A DNA stretch of 45,000 nucleotides, taken from Glandiceps talaboti. Taxonomy: Eukaryota > Hemichordata > Enteropneusta > Spengelidae. How positions within the stretch are numbered: position 1 is the first letter of the stretch; the number at the start of each line of letters is the position of its first letter. The position numbers were made by a program, and so were the translations under genes. The notes beneath the pieces are model-generated. The model saw only the letters and a program-made list of their open reading frames with translations, was not told where the DNA came from and searched no databases. Where the stretch lies: NCBI RefSeq assembly GCF_964340395.1, contig NC_135561.1:17656740-17701739 (forward strand). Direction: 5' to 3'. This document shows positions 10,889-22,560 of the stretch, piece by piece.

Positions 10889-12115
10889 TTAGACTGAAGA
10901 ATCGTAAGTGTAATTATCATACTGTGGTCTATTTAATTCACTTTCATTCAATTCCAGTGTAGCAATAGCGGTGCTGGTACCAGTAGTTCTTATTACGGAG
11001 ACACGGCGAGATCGGTTGAATCGTGAACTCCCTTTAGTTCCCCGGGACTCCGATGTCTTCATCTTGTTTGTTGTCCGTCTCGATTTGCAGAACAAATATC
11101 TACGAAACGATGTTGACATCAGTGCGTACACGAAGGGATTGACAAGACTTCCTAAGTGCATGACAGCAATGCTAAAGTTGAAGTAAAATGGATTTAATGG
11201 TACGGCGTTGCTTACTGTCATTACGACGAAATAAATCGCACCTGGTAGGTATGTTATGAAAAAACTGAGCACTATAGTGACTGAGACTCGAACTGTTGCA
11301 ATGTCCCTTTTATTCAACTGATTTGTATTTTTCAACCACGGCAACACGGAATTCCGGTGTCGTTGAGTTGTTCTGCAAATACATACATAGGAAAGAATGA
11401 GGATTATAAGACATACGACCATGACTACACCACCTCCGTACGTTGATGTCATCGCCAAGTCCGTCGGATTCTCTATAGCAAAACACGTTATGTCCGGTGC
11501 GAGTGCTGCCTTCACACTTCCGTATACGATACCAAATGCGTAGCTCAGGCCGATAAATGCGGTGACAAGCATTTTGATACCTTCCTTCGTTAAAAGACCA
11601 CTTATTCCCAAAGCTCGTGTTATGCTAAGGGTTGCCATCGTTGTCATGGAGATGATAACAGTCGAAAACATGAAGAACACCTGAATGCGACACAACATAA
11701 TATTAGAAGTCTTTGAGAAGTGATCGATAGCGTGAATATCGTAAATCAATATCTGTAAACTGGTATGTAGTCGTATTGATCCGGACACTAGACAAATCAT
11801 TGTGTCGGCAAGAGCTAAGCTAACAAGTTGAATATTGGACGGCGTTCGTAATTTTCTGTTGATAAAAACAGTGACGCAAACAACACAGTTGCTGCAAGTC
11901 CCGATCGTTATCACAAACACAAGAAGAGGTATTGCTGCAAACATAAAAGACTTCTCGTGAGCAGTCATGGTAGTCTCGGAGTTCGAAGCATTTATAGACG
12001 TTGAAGAATTCCACGTATCGCCCATTTCCTCAGATGAAGAAAGAAGTTGCAGGTTTGAGTTCATCTGTCCAAACTTGATCAAGCTATCCGAAAAACCGAT
12101 TAAGCTGTATATCAA
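10889..12115 (-). CDS. Class A (rhodopsin-like) G protein-coupled receptor, orphan, single exon
   Basis: A 408-residue intronless receptor. N-terminus about 1-56 with N-glycosylation sequons NSS and NAS near 36-44. Seven helices are visible. TM1 ends in GTCSN (N76), TM2 has LALAD (D104), and TM3 has the conserved cysteine C142, which can pair with C211. TM5 has Y243, TM6 ends in YLP (P291), and TM7 has NPFVY (N326-Y330), followed by a basic helix 8. Several class A landmarks deviate: D/ERY at the end of TM3 is T-R-A (166-168), the TM4 tryptophan and TM5 proline are absent, and the TM6 CWxP position is T-Y-L-P. The position of the opsin retinal lysine is histidine (H320), so it is not an opsin. 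The tail ends DSSV, a class I PDZ ligand pattern. Internal starts at M18 or M31 are possible. Ligand and subfamily unknown. A TATATA-like string lies near 12250 upstream. Confidence 0.88.
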   Translation of the reverse strand: MIYSLIGFSDSLIKFGQMNSNLQLLSSSEEMGDTWNSSTSINASNSETTMTAHEKSFMFAAIPLLVFVITIGTCSNCVVCVTVFINRKLRTPSNIQLVSLALADTMICLVSGSIRLHTSLQILIYDIHAIDHFSKTSNIMLCRIQVFFMFSTVIISMTTMATLSITRALGISGLLTKEGIKMLVTAFIGLSYAFGIVYGSVKAALAPDITCFAIENPTDLAMTSTYGGGVVMVVCLIILILSYVCICRTTQRHRNSVLPWLKNTNQLNKRDIATVRVSVTIVLSFFITYLPGAIYFVVMTVSNAVPLNPFYFNFSIAVMHLGSLVNPFVYALMSTSFRRYLFCKSRRTTNKMKTSESRGTKGSSRFNRSRRVSVIRTTGTSTAIATLELNESELNRPQYDNYTYDSSV

Positions 12116-12119
12116 TTAC

Positions 12120-12955
12120 TGAGGCACGTCTCACGACGATGTTTGTAAAGACTAAAGCATACAGCCTGGCTTTTTGGTTGACTGTCCGTGATTTTCAGAT
12201 GAAGGGCTCGTCAAACCAGGCAAGTACTCAACAATAGACTTCGAAATAGGTCGTATATAACATGAACAAAATTCATCATCAACATCCTTGGTGCCGATCG
12301 AACACTCTCGATCGTTTATTGGACAAGATAGGGAGCCGTCGACGATTCCCTGTTACCAAGGGAAATATTATTGAATACATATCTAAAACAGGGGCGGGGC
12401 AGTGTCTCAATAAACCTATTCTCTTATTCAACAAAGCGATCAGTTAATGTGACACGTTTGATTGACAGTTTTCATTGGTGTATATTTTTGGATTGATAAT
12501 AATGTTTCCTCGACTGTGCTATCTTGTAAATTGAATCCTCCTAACAAACAAAAAGAAACACCCCAACAATTCACTGATCATATCGTGTTTGTGTCCTGAG
12601 AAAGCAACTGTCTAATGAAGCTTTCCTCAATTAATAAACTAGTTGTCTTGTCATTTTTTGCCCTAATATGGGGATAATGTTGTCCCACCGACCTATTTTA
12701 AACAGAGAGCATATCTAGCGTGACCGATGACCGCTAATGACGTGGGAGGGAGTATTTCACTCCCATGATGGTGAGGACTTTTTTTTGAAAATATGGCCAA
12801 ATAAAATAATGTTTTGTTTCCAATAACACACCCTTGCATGCAAAAAGGTAAAATTGTAACACCTTTCTTCTATATCCATGCACATCCCCATGCATTTGCG
12901 TATGGAAACAATTTTTTTTTTAATTTGCCGAGGGATCCGGACATGTAGAAATTAA
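12120..12955. other. Intergenic stretch, likely holds the GPCR promoter; no gene seen
   Basis: No open frame with family features. A short hairpin of CTCCCA/GGGAG type lies near 12745-12765. Confidence 0.45.
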
Positions 12956-12957
12956 GC

Positions 12958-13013
12958 CATGTATGTATGTATGTATGTATGTATGTATGTATGTATGTAT
13001 GTATGTATGTATG

Positions 13014-13044
<31 letters not shown>

Positions 13045-13094
13045 ATGCATGCATGCATGTATGTATGTATGTATGTATGTATGTATGTATGTAT
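12958..13094. repeat. Compound (ATGT)n-(GCGT)n-(GCAT)n-(ATGT)n microsatellite
   Basis: Tetranucleotide array whose unit changes step by step: GTAT, then GTGC, then GCAT, then GTAT again. Confidence 0.95.
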
Positions 13095-13486
13095 GCTATT
13101 TCTCGTAGTACGCTTTATTCCTTATTGGCTAATGTGCATGTAACTCTTTGCCCAGTTCATGGAATGGTCAACCTTATGCAATTGAGAGTACAGATTACGA
13201 TCTAAAAGGGCGAAATTAAATTTTTTGAACTCGGGTATTGATTATCGAACTATTAAAAACACAAGCCACACTGAATTATAATAAAATAAGAATTGTGAAG
13301 TGATGGCTTTGTAAATACATGATAATAAAGTTGATGGATTCTAATTCTATTATATTGTGTGTGTCCTATAAAAGATGCTCATTTCATGTACTGGGCATAT
13401 CTTACCGTACCCACTTCATAACCTGGGCAACACGATTTACTATAGTGTCATAAACTTACCTACCCATTTTACATGAATTGGGCAAT

Positions 13487-13540
13487 TTCACAGATTGGGT
13501 GATATATAAACCCCACAGATTGCGTGATATATAAATCCCA
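13487..13540. repeat. Two-copy 25-bp tandem repeat
   Basis: CACAGATTG(G/C)GTGATATATAAA(C/T)CCC occurs twice in a row immediately before the first hammerhead motif. Confidence 0.8.
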
Positions 13541-13557
13541 AAACCACTTTTTTTTCT

Positions 13558-13606
13558 ACCCCTGATGAGTGAGGACTACGCACCTCACGAAACAGTTCTG
13601 TAGGGT
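13558..13606 (+). ncRNA. Type I hammerhead ribozyme, copy HHR-A
   Basis: All hammerhead core elements occur in order. Stem I 5' strand is ACCC (13558-13561) and the core CUGAUGA spans 13562-13568. Stem II is GUGAGG/CCUCAC (13569-13574 with 13583-13588, eight-base loop). The GAA core is at 13589-13591. Stem III is ACAG/CUGU (13592-13601). H17 is A13602, and stem I 3' strand is GGGU (13603-13606). Predicted cleavage is GUA between 13602 and 13603. Short stem III is typical of hammerheads in Penelope-like elements and retrozymes. Fold was read by eye; activity is untested. Confidence 0.78.
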
Positions 13607-13704
13607 CTATAGCATATAATTTGGTTCAAATTTTCAAAACCTGTATATAATTCGCTCTACTACCCGTATTGAGCACTTTTATGTGGTTTTATCTACATCC
13701 AGTC

Positions 13705-13706
<2 letters not shown>

Positions 13707-13789
<83 letters not shown>
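13707..13789. repeat. (TA)n microsatellite
   Basis: About 80 bp of pure TA between HHR-A and a short unique spacer. Confidence 0.97.
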
Positions 13790-13790
<1 letters not shown>

Positions 13791-13842
13791 GCTCTGCCAC
13801 TGCGGTATAGAGCACTGTCTTAGCAGATTGATACTCACCGAG

Positions 13843-13949
<107 letters not shown>

Positions 13950-14049
13950 AAGTCAGTGGTAAGATTTGTCCGTAGTACAGTGCTCGATACGTCTGCACGC
14001 AGAGCGGAGTATATGTTGAGGGTAGAAGAAAATCAAGTCGGGTTTTTCG

Positions 14050-14091
14050 TCTCTACAAGCCTGTTTCGTGAGTAAATCACTCGTCAGGAGA
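14050..14091 (-). ncRNA. Type I hammerhead ribozyme, copy HHR-C
   Basis: Identical core to HHR-B on the opposite strand: core CUGACGA (14087 to 14081), stem I UCUC/GAGA (14091-14088 with 14053-14050), stem II GUGA/UCAC, stem III ACA/UGU with GGCU loop. Predicted cleavage after GUA, between 14054 and 14053. Confidence 0.74.
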
Positions 14092-14466
14092 TGTTGATGT
14101 ACTGAATATACCTCGTATAAATCGTGTGGTGTAAGGCGGGTTTTACCTCTAGGGTGTTGAGTGGTGCTTTTGTTTGTATAAAAGGTGTCAATTATGTGTG
14201 CGATGGGTCAGGTGTTACACAACAATGTTTTACTTCGATAGCGACAAGAGGATACGAGCTCATTTCGTTTATTTAATGTGGATAGTTCGGGTCGGCAGAT
14301 AATAAAGAATTTTTCTTTGAGGCATAAATTGCACTTCTTGCTTGCGCTATTGTAGGTTGCACACATAATTGACACCTTTTATACAAACAAAAGCACCACT
14401 CAACACCCTAGGTAAAACCCGCCTTACACCACACGATTTATACGAGGTATATTCAGTACATCAACA

Positions 14467-14508
14467 TCTCCTGACGAGTGATTTACTCACGAAACAGGCT
14501 TGTAGAGA
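14467..14508 (+). ncRNA. Type I hammerhead ribozyme, copy HHR-B
   Basis: Stem I 5' strand UCUC (14467-14470); core CUGACGA (14471-14477); stem II GUGA (14478-14481) with UCAC (14487-14490), five-base loop; GAA (14491-14493); stem III ACA/UGU (14494-14496 with 14501-14503), loop GGCU; H17 A14504; stem I 3' strand GAGA (14505-14508). Cleavage predicted between 14504 and 14505. Every invariant core base is present. Confidence 0.76.
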
Positions 14509-14539
14509 CGAAAAACCCGACTTGATTTTCTTCTACCCT

Positions 14540-14542
<3 letters not shown>

Positions 14543-14622
<80 letters not shown>
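14543..14622. repeat. (TA)n microsatellite
   Basis: About 80 bp of TA, abutting the right end of the hammerhead-bearing inverted repeat and ending in TACATACATA. Confidence 0.97.
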
Positions 14623-14626
<4 letters not shown>

Positions 14627-14690
14627 CATATAATTTCATTCTTCTTTCGCCAAGTAGAGTGCTCGATCACCTTGGAGAGCTATCATACAT

Positions 14691-15148
<458 letters not shown>

Positions 15149-15149
15149 G

Positions 15150-15213
<64 letters not shown>
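15149..15213. repeat. (TA)n microsatellite
   Basis: About 65 bp of TA followed by GT-rich sequence. Confidence 0.97.
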
Positions 15214-15215
<2 letters not shown>

Positions 15216-15476
15216 GTGTGTGTGTGCGTGTGCGTTTATGTATTATATATCTGTGTGTCTGTGTGCTCACGTGTGTATGTCTTTGTGTTTAAGTAAATAT
15301 GTTTACAGAATTTTGAGCTTAGAGAACAAAAGTATTTGAGGATGCGTCGTGACATAGTAGATAGTAGTCATCATAAAGTAACAGAACACGGCAATCTCAA
15401 CTAACAAACCTTAGAAGATGTAAAAGAAAATTCAATCGTGGTGCATTCCTAAATCGTTCAAAAGCTCAAATTCTAA

Positions 15477-15620
15477 AGGAGCCTTCAAAATTTCCAGGGG
15501 GGGGGGGGATCTAGGGTTGTCTGAGCTGTAAAATGTAACCTCCCACTACTCCTTTTTCTAAAATGTGCCCCCTCCCCAATCCCAAGTTCTGAAATCTTAC
15601 CCCTCTCCCCAAAATAACAA
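15477..15620. mobile_element. PIF/Harbinger-like MITE, left-end fragment E
   Basis: Begins TAA then AGGAGCCTTCA at 15474-15487, followed by a G run and CCCCTCCCC-type tracts that match the left end of copy D. Truncated after about 140 bp. Confidence 0.5.
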
Positions 15621-15774
15621 ATTCACTGATAGATGGATGGAAATTATGTGGACAGATTAAAGGGACAGTAGCTGTAACTTTTGATGATTTTTCAGTATGT
15701 TTTATTTGTTCTGTGTATCAACTACATTTTTTTGTTTCTTGTTCTACTCAATAACGCAAATTGAAACACTCCAG

Positions 15775-15912
15775 TGTTTGGCAAACGCTTGTAAACACAG
15801 CCTGTATTAGTACAAACTGCACTGTTATTTTAGTGAATTTTAGTCTGAACTAACATTATCAACAATAACAGTGCACTTTACACATATACAGGCTGTGTTG
15901 ACAAGCCAAATA
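15775..15912. mobile_element. Short foldback element
   Basis: Arms CACAGCCTGTAT...GCACTGTTATT (about 15796-15832) and AATAACAGTGCA...ATACAGGCTGTG (about 15864-15898) are inverted copies, extending imperfectly to TTTGGC / GCCAAA. Confidence 0.6.
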
Positions 15913-16985
15913 CAGGGTACTTAATTAGTGTGTACGAGAAGGAGCGTTTTAAAACCATGTAATGTTTTACGTGCTGTACGTGATCAACAACTTGCCAAAC
16001 ATAAGTTTTAGAATTCAATGTCTTGTTTTTCGTGTACAAAGAATCATCGGCAATAGGTGAATAACGTAGTTTGTCGAAGACATATCGATGTCTAAATTGC
16101 CAAGACAGTTGAAACAATCTTCCGCCTCACCAAAGAACGTATGGTACATGAAATGGGAATTACAAAGGCCCTATAAACGTTTTTCGTGTTCAGGGCTATT
16201 TTTTCATCCTAATTTGACGAAATCTTATCTTATTAAGTAACAGTTTTGAATTTACAAGGATTCACATACGCCTAATTTCCTGTAATAGCATGTAATGGTA
16301 TATATTTTGTTAAAAAGAACCTAGGTCACAAAAATAGTGTATTATTTGATTTCTTACGCTAATTATGCGACGAGGATAATTTCAGCTGCTGTTTATCCGC
16401 TGTGACATCTTAAGACTGTCATTACTTTCATTGCCAGAGCTACGAAATACAGCCGTTATAGAATGTATTGTGAGGACACACAATACATATGTACGTCAGT
16501 ACGAAGAAATGAAAAAACCGTAGCCTTCGATACTAAAAATAACGTAGTCACAGGAAATCTGACTTCCGTAGTTTTTCTAAAAGAAGCAAATCATAGCCAT
16601 GGCGACTTTGTACACCACATATTTTTTAGTACATGTACACAGAGAACCGGACCTTTACAAGACTTCGTTACGGCCCTCACCTATCCACGAACAGTGGACT
16701 TGCTCACATTGTTTTAGTATTATTTATGTATTGCATTGTGTTGGTTTCTTGGGAAGCCCTACTCGATATACACCCGATCGCTGTAAGGTCGATGGGTCCA
16801 AAAAAAAATAATACACCATTTTCGTTTCGACTAGAATGCAATAATTAGGAATTATAGCGTAGCATTTTGTTTATTCCAGTGATATTCTATTGAGTGTCGT
16901 TTGACAACACGAGACGGTATATGTTTACATGTAAACGATCTTTGATCTCAGTCAGCTTCCAGTTCACACATCGGAGCTCAGGTGC
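15913..16985. other. Intergenic stretch without recognisable genes
   Basis: Several overlapping open frames of 60-85 codons at 16463-16848 show no family signature and no splice support. Nothing else stands out. Confidence 0.45.
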
Positions 16986-16996
16986 CAACATTCACT

Positions 16997-17880
16997 GGAA
17001 TTCAATTCAATTCAATAGAACTTTATTCATCCCAGACATGGGCAATTAAAGGTGTGGCTCAAATACAATACATCAATATATAAAAAATACAAACAAATAT
17101 ACAAAACAATATATACAGAGACACAGAACGATACTAAGACAATCATCGCATCATCACTCAAAAAGTTTACGAATCATTCATAAGCCGCACAGCGGTGGGA
17201 ATAAATGACAACTTGCGCCGGTTTGACCTGCAAGCCGGGCATCTAAAACGACGACCAGAGGGAAGTATGTCGAACTCTGTAGATAAAACATGATTACGAG
17301 ATAAAACAATTGAGCGGGCTTTCCGAACTACTTGCTGATTATAAAATGATGCCAGATTTCTCTGGGGCATTCCAGTTAATTTTGAGCTAAGAGACACAAT
17401 TCTATCGAGTGAACTTTTGTCTTTGACTGTCAGATTTTGAAACCAGCAAATGAACGAAAATGAAATAACGCTCTCAATGTAAGTTTTATAAAAAAGTGAT
17501 AAGATTTCTCTATCAACCATAAATGAACGCAATTTCCTTAAAAGATACAGTCGCTGCTGACCTTTCTTCAAGATAGCATCGGTGTTTAAATCCCATTTCA
17601 ATTTGTTATCAAATATTGAAGCAAGGTAAGTGTACTTGGAAACAATTTCAACCTCTTGACCGTGAACAATGGTTGCCGAAGGATTGCATTCTTGCCTCCT
17701 GAAGTCGATTATCATATCCTTAGTTTTCCTAACATTTAAGTTTGGATAAGAAACATCACACCAATCGACAAATTCGCCAAGAGCGGGACCATGATGACAT
17801 TCTGATCCCAATAGAAGGGAAAGCAAAGCACTATCATCGGCGAACATCATATTGCATGTCGTCCATTTTATTTGATAATT
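16997..17880 (-). mobile_element. 5'-truncated non-LTR retrotransposon (reverse-transcriptase end and 3' UTR)
   Basis: Coding part 17167-17850 on minus, open upstream to at least 17880. It starts in the palm domain at MMFADDSALL (catalytic FADD), then LNVRKTKDMIIDFRR, SKYTYLASIFDNKLKW (the usual YLG is YLA), then the thumb-like region ending RRKLSFIPTAVRLMNDS. This pattern is typical of the jockey/CR1/L2/Rex1 group. The 3' UTR carries GAATAAAG and ends in tandem ATTGA pentamers (about 16997-17014) instead of poly(A), common in that group. No target duplication was identified. The frame is intact over 227 codons, suggesting a fairly recent insertion, but endonuclease and fingers are missing. 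Confidence 0.85.
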
Positions 17881-17889
17881 TAAATTAAA

Positions 17890-18671
17890 GTTGCTCCTTT
17901 AGAAAAACATGGCCTAGATAAAACTCGGCAGTATCGAGACCACACAAACAAGATACAAAAATAAACACACAGTCAAGTGTTCTATCACATGAATCCAATG
18001 GGAGAAACCTATGTAACGACAATTGTTGCACAATATACATCTGGTAAATGAATGCCAGGGGCAAAATATTCTCGTGCATGGTGAAAACACGTAGTTTTAT
18101 TCTATTCACCAATACAGATTAAACCAAGAGTTTAATTTTTAACTGGCATTTTTGAACCCGATAGACCTTGGTTGTGGCAATGATGATTTTAAAGGTTTTA
18201 GATTTAGTAAGAATGAAACGGTGACATGGCAGTATAAATTTGTCTAAGTGAAATTTTCAACATAGACTGTCCGCCAATGTGGTTTATTTGATCATCGTTT
18301 CACCCGTGGAGGGAAGATGCTTCGCCGTAATGACGGTGTTATTAATGGAAACCCTTTCTAACCATGCCTGATGTGTCTGTTAATAAATAACAGGTAAATA
18401 GGTAATGATGATATCACGCAGTTTCTAAACTGCCCAGAAAGTGCTCTGTACGTCAGAAAATGGTGATGGGGCACATGAAACTGTTGAATCGTTTAGCATG
18501 CGAAGGGTCATATTCAAATTTTACAGGTCATTAATTATGCAAATTAGCATTAATTATGCAAGCCACTCCCACCAAAAACTAATCAGAACTAACTTAGTCT
18601 GACAATGCGTTCAGTACGTTTTAAGATATCAGTGGAACAAAATTTTGGCACAGACAGACAGACAGGCAGGC

Positions 18672-18728
<57 letters not shown>

Positions 18729-20125
18729 TCATCATTTTAATACCTCCCATACACTTACGGGAGTAAAAATTGTAAAAATACCACTATGTCTATTTTATCC
18801 AAAAGTAGTATCATAATAACTTGATACGTGATTCATTTCGGAGCTGGTTTTTGGGTGCGGACTAAAATCAAATTGACTGGATATATTGCATATACTGTGT
18901 GTACTGCTATACAAATTTGTCCATTATTTGAAGAGTCACATATATGTACAAGTTAACAGTCATACGTACAAGCCAAGGAATGGTTTACTTGGGAATTACA
19001 GTTCATTATGTAATCATAGTAACAACAATTAATTGATTTCATGAATTTTATAGGAATTACATAATTTTCTGTACTTTTATCATTTAAACTTTTTGTATCA
19101 GCCTTTTTGTGGAAAGGATGTCTAGTGACATAAATTACATATTAGCAAAGTTTACTGCCAGCCATCTGACGAAAAATATATGGCATGGAAATAGAATCAT
19201 TGAGAAGAATTTTTTTTATTAACAGTGAGGAAATGGAATTGAAATCAGTTGTATGAGATGGTCACAGAGTAAACATGTGGTGGCACCGAGCTCCGGTTTA
19301 CTGGCAGTTTTTGGGCTGTTTAGTTGAAAATAGAACCTGTCCCCATGCTCGGGTCTCAACCTAATGATTTCTGTGGTCTAACTAACCGGAATGAGCAAGC
19401 CCCCATCAAAGAAGAAGCGAACTAAATTGAAAAAAGGTGATCTGAGTGACAAAACTCTAACGGTCAATATGGCAAACGCACCAACAATGAGCCCTTTGTC
19501 CATGTGTGTGTATTGTCTCAAACACAGATTATGAGTACCACTGTACAATATCTTACCCACAACTCTCTCCGATTGGTATGCTTGGAGGTTCCTTATTTAA
19601 TAACTTCTTCAATAATCCATACTTTTCAACATTTTAAGTGTAATAATTAAGTTTAATTAATATGTAGCAAAAGGACGCTTAGGAATCAAAATTAAAGTTC
19701 TATATTTTGTATAGAAATGTACCAACAACTAATTTGTCGATAATTTACCTCGTTCTGATGCAAATGGTGAGGTTTACACCTGATACCTCACGCCAAAGAG
19801 TTGGATTTTCAAATTATACCACGAAAAAAGGAATGAAAATATGATTTTGTTTAAGAGATTGTGTGAAATTTCTGACATAGTTGATATGGTTACTCGCGCC
19901 TACATATGAATGAGTGTTGGTGAGAGGAATACAACAATGGACGTACAGCTGTGTCTTGAATGAAGTGTCCATCTCTGATTGGTCGCCTACCGATATTGTA
20001 TAGATGATGTATTTTAATTAGATGTACGTAATTAACTGTAACCCAGGTGGACAGTGTATAGCATTGTTCATATAATTATTTAGTTGTCTTTCATTAAGTC
20101 AACAGGGAATGAGAGTGTCATTCTT
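17890..20125. other. Intergenic stretch; microsatellite only
   Basis: No gene recognised. Contains (CAGA)n at 18652-18728 and a direct repeat of CATTAATTATGCAA at about 18530-18560. Confidence 0.5.
18652..18728. repeat. (CAGA)n microsatellite
   Basis: About 75 bp of CAGA with two GGCAGG variants near the start. Confidence 0.95.
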
Positions 20126-20128
20126 GCC

Positions 20129-20869
20129 GAGTCTCAATAAGTTTATGCGTATAACTCGTGTCCAGTAAATGTGTTCAAATGGTAATTTTTTTATTAAACT
20201 TTATATTACCATCTTAACTATCAGTTTATGTTATAATTCAAAATTATATACCCAGTCCTCATCAATATAGCCACTTCGTGATGGGTATATCTGTAATAAC
20301 CGTGCTATTTTTTCTGAACATAATCTAACTTGGTTGCCTTAGTAGGCTGAATCCATTGCACTGTCATTGTTGGCAAATCATATGTAGGAATTGACTACAA
20401 GAAGAGTTTTTTCATATTGCCATTTGTCACTAAAGACAACACACAAACAAGTACAATTAAAATATAAATATCACAGTAAAATGTCAATAAAAGTCTCCCA
20501 GTATTTATTCTTTCAGGAACTTTTCTCTTGCCTGTAAATTATCTGATTTTAGAACAATATTTAAGTAAGTCGCAAGACGGTTAATATGTGGTGTTACCTT
20601 TTTCATATCTACAGTTACAAATATACTTCTTGACCATTAACAGAAAGTAATTGATTGCTCTCCATGTTCTTTTGGAGTTAGTAATACCAAAATAACCCGT
20701 CAAACTGAGTCAACTCTATTGTACTATGACAATTATTCTGGAACCTCATCTTCATTACTTTCCATAACTCAAGACCTACAAAGGAAATTTACTTTCTAAA
20801 ATTACCATTTGAGCACATTTACTGATGGACACGAGTTATACACCTAAATTTATTGCGACTAAAGGTTTT
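20129..20869. mobile_element. DNA transposon-like element with about 60-bp inverted ends
   Basis: The left end (20129-20190) and the reverse complement of the right end (20796-20869) share GTATAACTCGTGTCC, TCAAATGGTAATTTT and the bases between. The interior (about 600 bp) has no open frame of note, so non-autonomous. A piece of its interior (TAAACTGATAGTTAAGATGG) recurs inverted at 23051-23085. Confidence 0.65.
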
Positions 20870-21052
20870 CACTGCGTTCACTAATTTTCAAAGAAACTGC
20901 TTAGTATGTGACGATGAATAATTTAAATACATAGTGAATAAATACTATTATTCTCCTGTTATACATTGCTCTCGTTGAATCTTATGAAGAGATTCTAGAA
21001 GATATTATGATTACAGATTCTCCTATGGGACAAGAGGACATTGAGCTCAAAT
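20870..21052. repeat. Interspersed repeat, copy 1 of 2
   Basis: Shares long blocks with 22765-22965 in the same orientation, for example TCTCCTATGGGACAAGAGG and CATTGAGCTCAAATATAA, with a 20-odd base indel. Confidence 0.75.
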
Positions 21053-21138
21053 ATAACATCACTGCGGAAAGAAAACAGATGTGCATATGCATTGAGGTCA
21101 AGAAGACAAAAGAATTTCTTATCTTTTTATTTTAAATG

Positions 21139-21225
21139 TTTAAAAAAATGTTTGGGGTCGGCGGCTTAAACTAGGGTTGGTTGGGTTAACGGAAACACAC
21201 CATTTTTTATTATTTTGCCTTGAGA
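21139..21225. mobile_element. Fragment related to the MITE at 26546 and 41413
   Basis: Contains GGTTGGGTTAACGGAAACACACCATTTTT-type sequence, similar to the inverted ends of those elements. Only one end is recognised. Confidence 0.35.
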
Positions 21226-21962
21226 TAATTAAATTGCACGCATAGTAGATGAACACCAAGAGGTCATATACATAATCATGAGCGTCGTGGAACATGACAC
21301 AAAGGGTTCTAAGACCTGAATCACGTCTCTCGATATAAGAAATAGGTTCTGGCCATGGGCTAATTAGAAATTCATGACAAGTACAGTGTCTCGCCACATG
21401 GAAAGTTGAATTAACGTTCGACATCAAAGTACCGAAGTCTAATTACCATAATGTGAATTCTACCCTCGCTAGCATGGCAATTTTTAGGTTTACACATTCG
21501 GCGGGGGAAGCCAAAGGTAGAGATATACAAACATTAGATATTTCATTATTTAATATCATAATTAGCATAATTATCAATATTTCATATATAATATGCTATC
21601 ATTGATGCAATGAAAATAATACCTTAATTTTGGAAAGTACCATCGGGAATATATATCTACTGATTACAATTTTATGTAATACTTTATATGTTTTTATCGT
21701 TAACAACAATATTCTCACGTTCACAATAACCTACACCTTTTTGAAGGTGATGCTTGCGAATATTTTGTCATTTCGTTGATTTAATACTACACCCGAAGGC
21801 GGTACAATTGTATTCACCCAGGTATTGATCGTAAAATCCTAATTTAACCAGTTCTAGCTGATGAATGGTTGAAATCAAAGGAGTTTTGAAACTGATATAA
21901 AACGTCCTCTGGCTCGACATATATCCAAGTAACATTGAAATATAGTTTATTATCTGACCTAA

Positions 21963-22560
21963 GGGAGCCATCACTAATTACAAGGAGGAATCAAGCCCGA
22001 TATGTGACATAAAATGTGACGCCCTCCCCCTCTAGTCCGTTGTGCAGATAAAGTGACCCGTAATTTCCTTTCTCTAAATCATAATCCTCCCCCTCTTCAA
22101 ATATTTCACTGGAAAAATACTTTAACACCACCTCCTCTGTGGGGTAGTTGTTAGAGATCAAAATTAGTAGTCAGGAGGTACTGGGGTCGAATCCCTCCAG
22201 AGACGGGGAATTTTTCTGTAGTAAGATCCCATCACATTGATAATTAAGATTTTTAAACTGACGATTATTGTTTCCCACTATACCACTGCAGTAAGTATGT
22301 ATTTGTATTAAATCAAAGCCTGCATTTGGATATCATTGACTGATGAGCTGATGAAGGCCAGAACTCCCAACGACTATTGACAACCTAAGGACTGATGTTA
22401 ACATCTCCACTCCACCACATTATCCCTAATATCTTGCCACATTGTCCTACATTTTCTACTGTGAGAGACCTGCTCCTCTCCTCTCACCAAAACTGACAGT
22501 TACTTTTGACTGAATTTCACTGTGTCTTATGATATTAACGTATACGTAATAATCCATCAA
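21963..22560. mobile_element. PIF/Harbinger-like MITE, copy C (right end not found)
   Basis: Left flank TAA (21960-21962), then GGGAGCCATCACTAATTACA, a one- or two-base variant of the family end. The part from about 22260 resembles the interior of copy D (GATATCATTGACTGATGAGC against the matching block near 38515). A tRNA-like SINE interrupts it at about 22122-22250. Confidence 0.55.
22122..22250 (+). mobile_element. tRNA-derived SINE, copy 1
   Basis: RNA polymerase III promoter parts are visible: A-box-like GTGGGGTAGTTGTTAGAG and B-box GGGTCGAATCCC about 40 nt later, as in a tRNA. The tail GTAGTAAGATCCCATCACATT is shared with copy 2. Not a functional tRNA: the acceptor and anticodon arms do not close. 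Confidence 0.65.

Noticed and set aside
10889-12115. Opsin identity for the GPCR
   Set aside because: The retinal-binding lysine position in TM7 is histidine.
21856-21885. CTGATGA followed by GAAA as a possible hammerhead
   Set aside because: The bases between cannot form stem II, and no stem I or III partner is present.
22122-22250. Functional tRNA gene
   Set aside because: A and B boxes are present, but arms do not close into a cloverleaf and the unit is repeated with a shared non-tRNA tail; called a SINE.
22330-22375. CTGATGAGCTGATGAAGG, a possible hammerhead core
   Set aside because: No GAAAC segment at the right distance, no pairing stems, and the motif is not conserved in the homologous MITE copy D.
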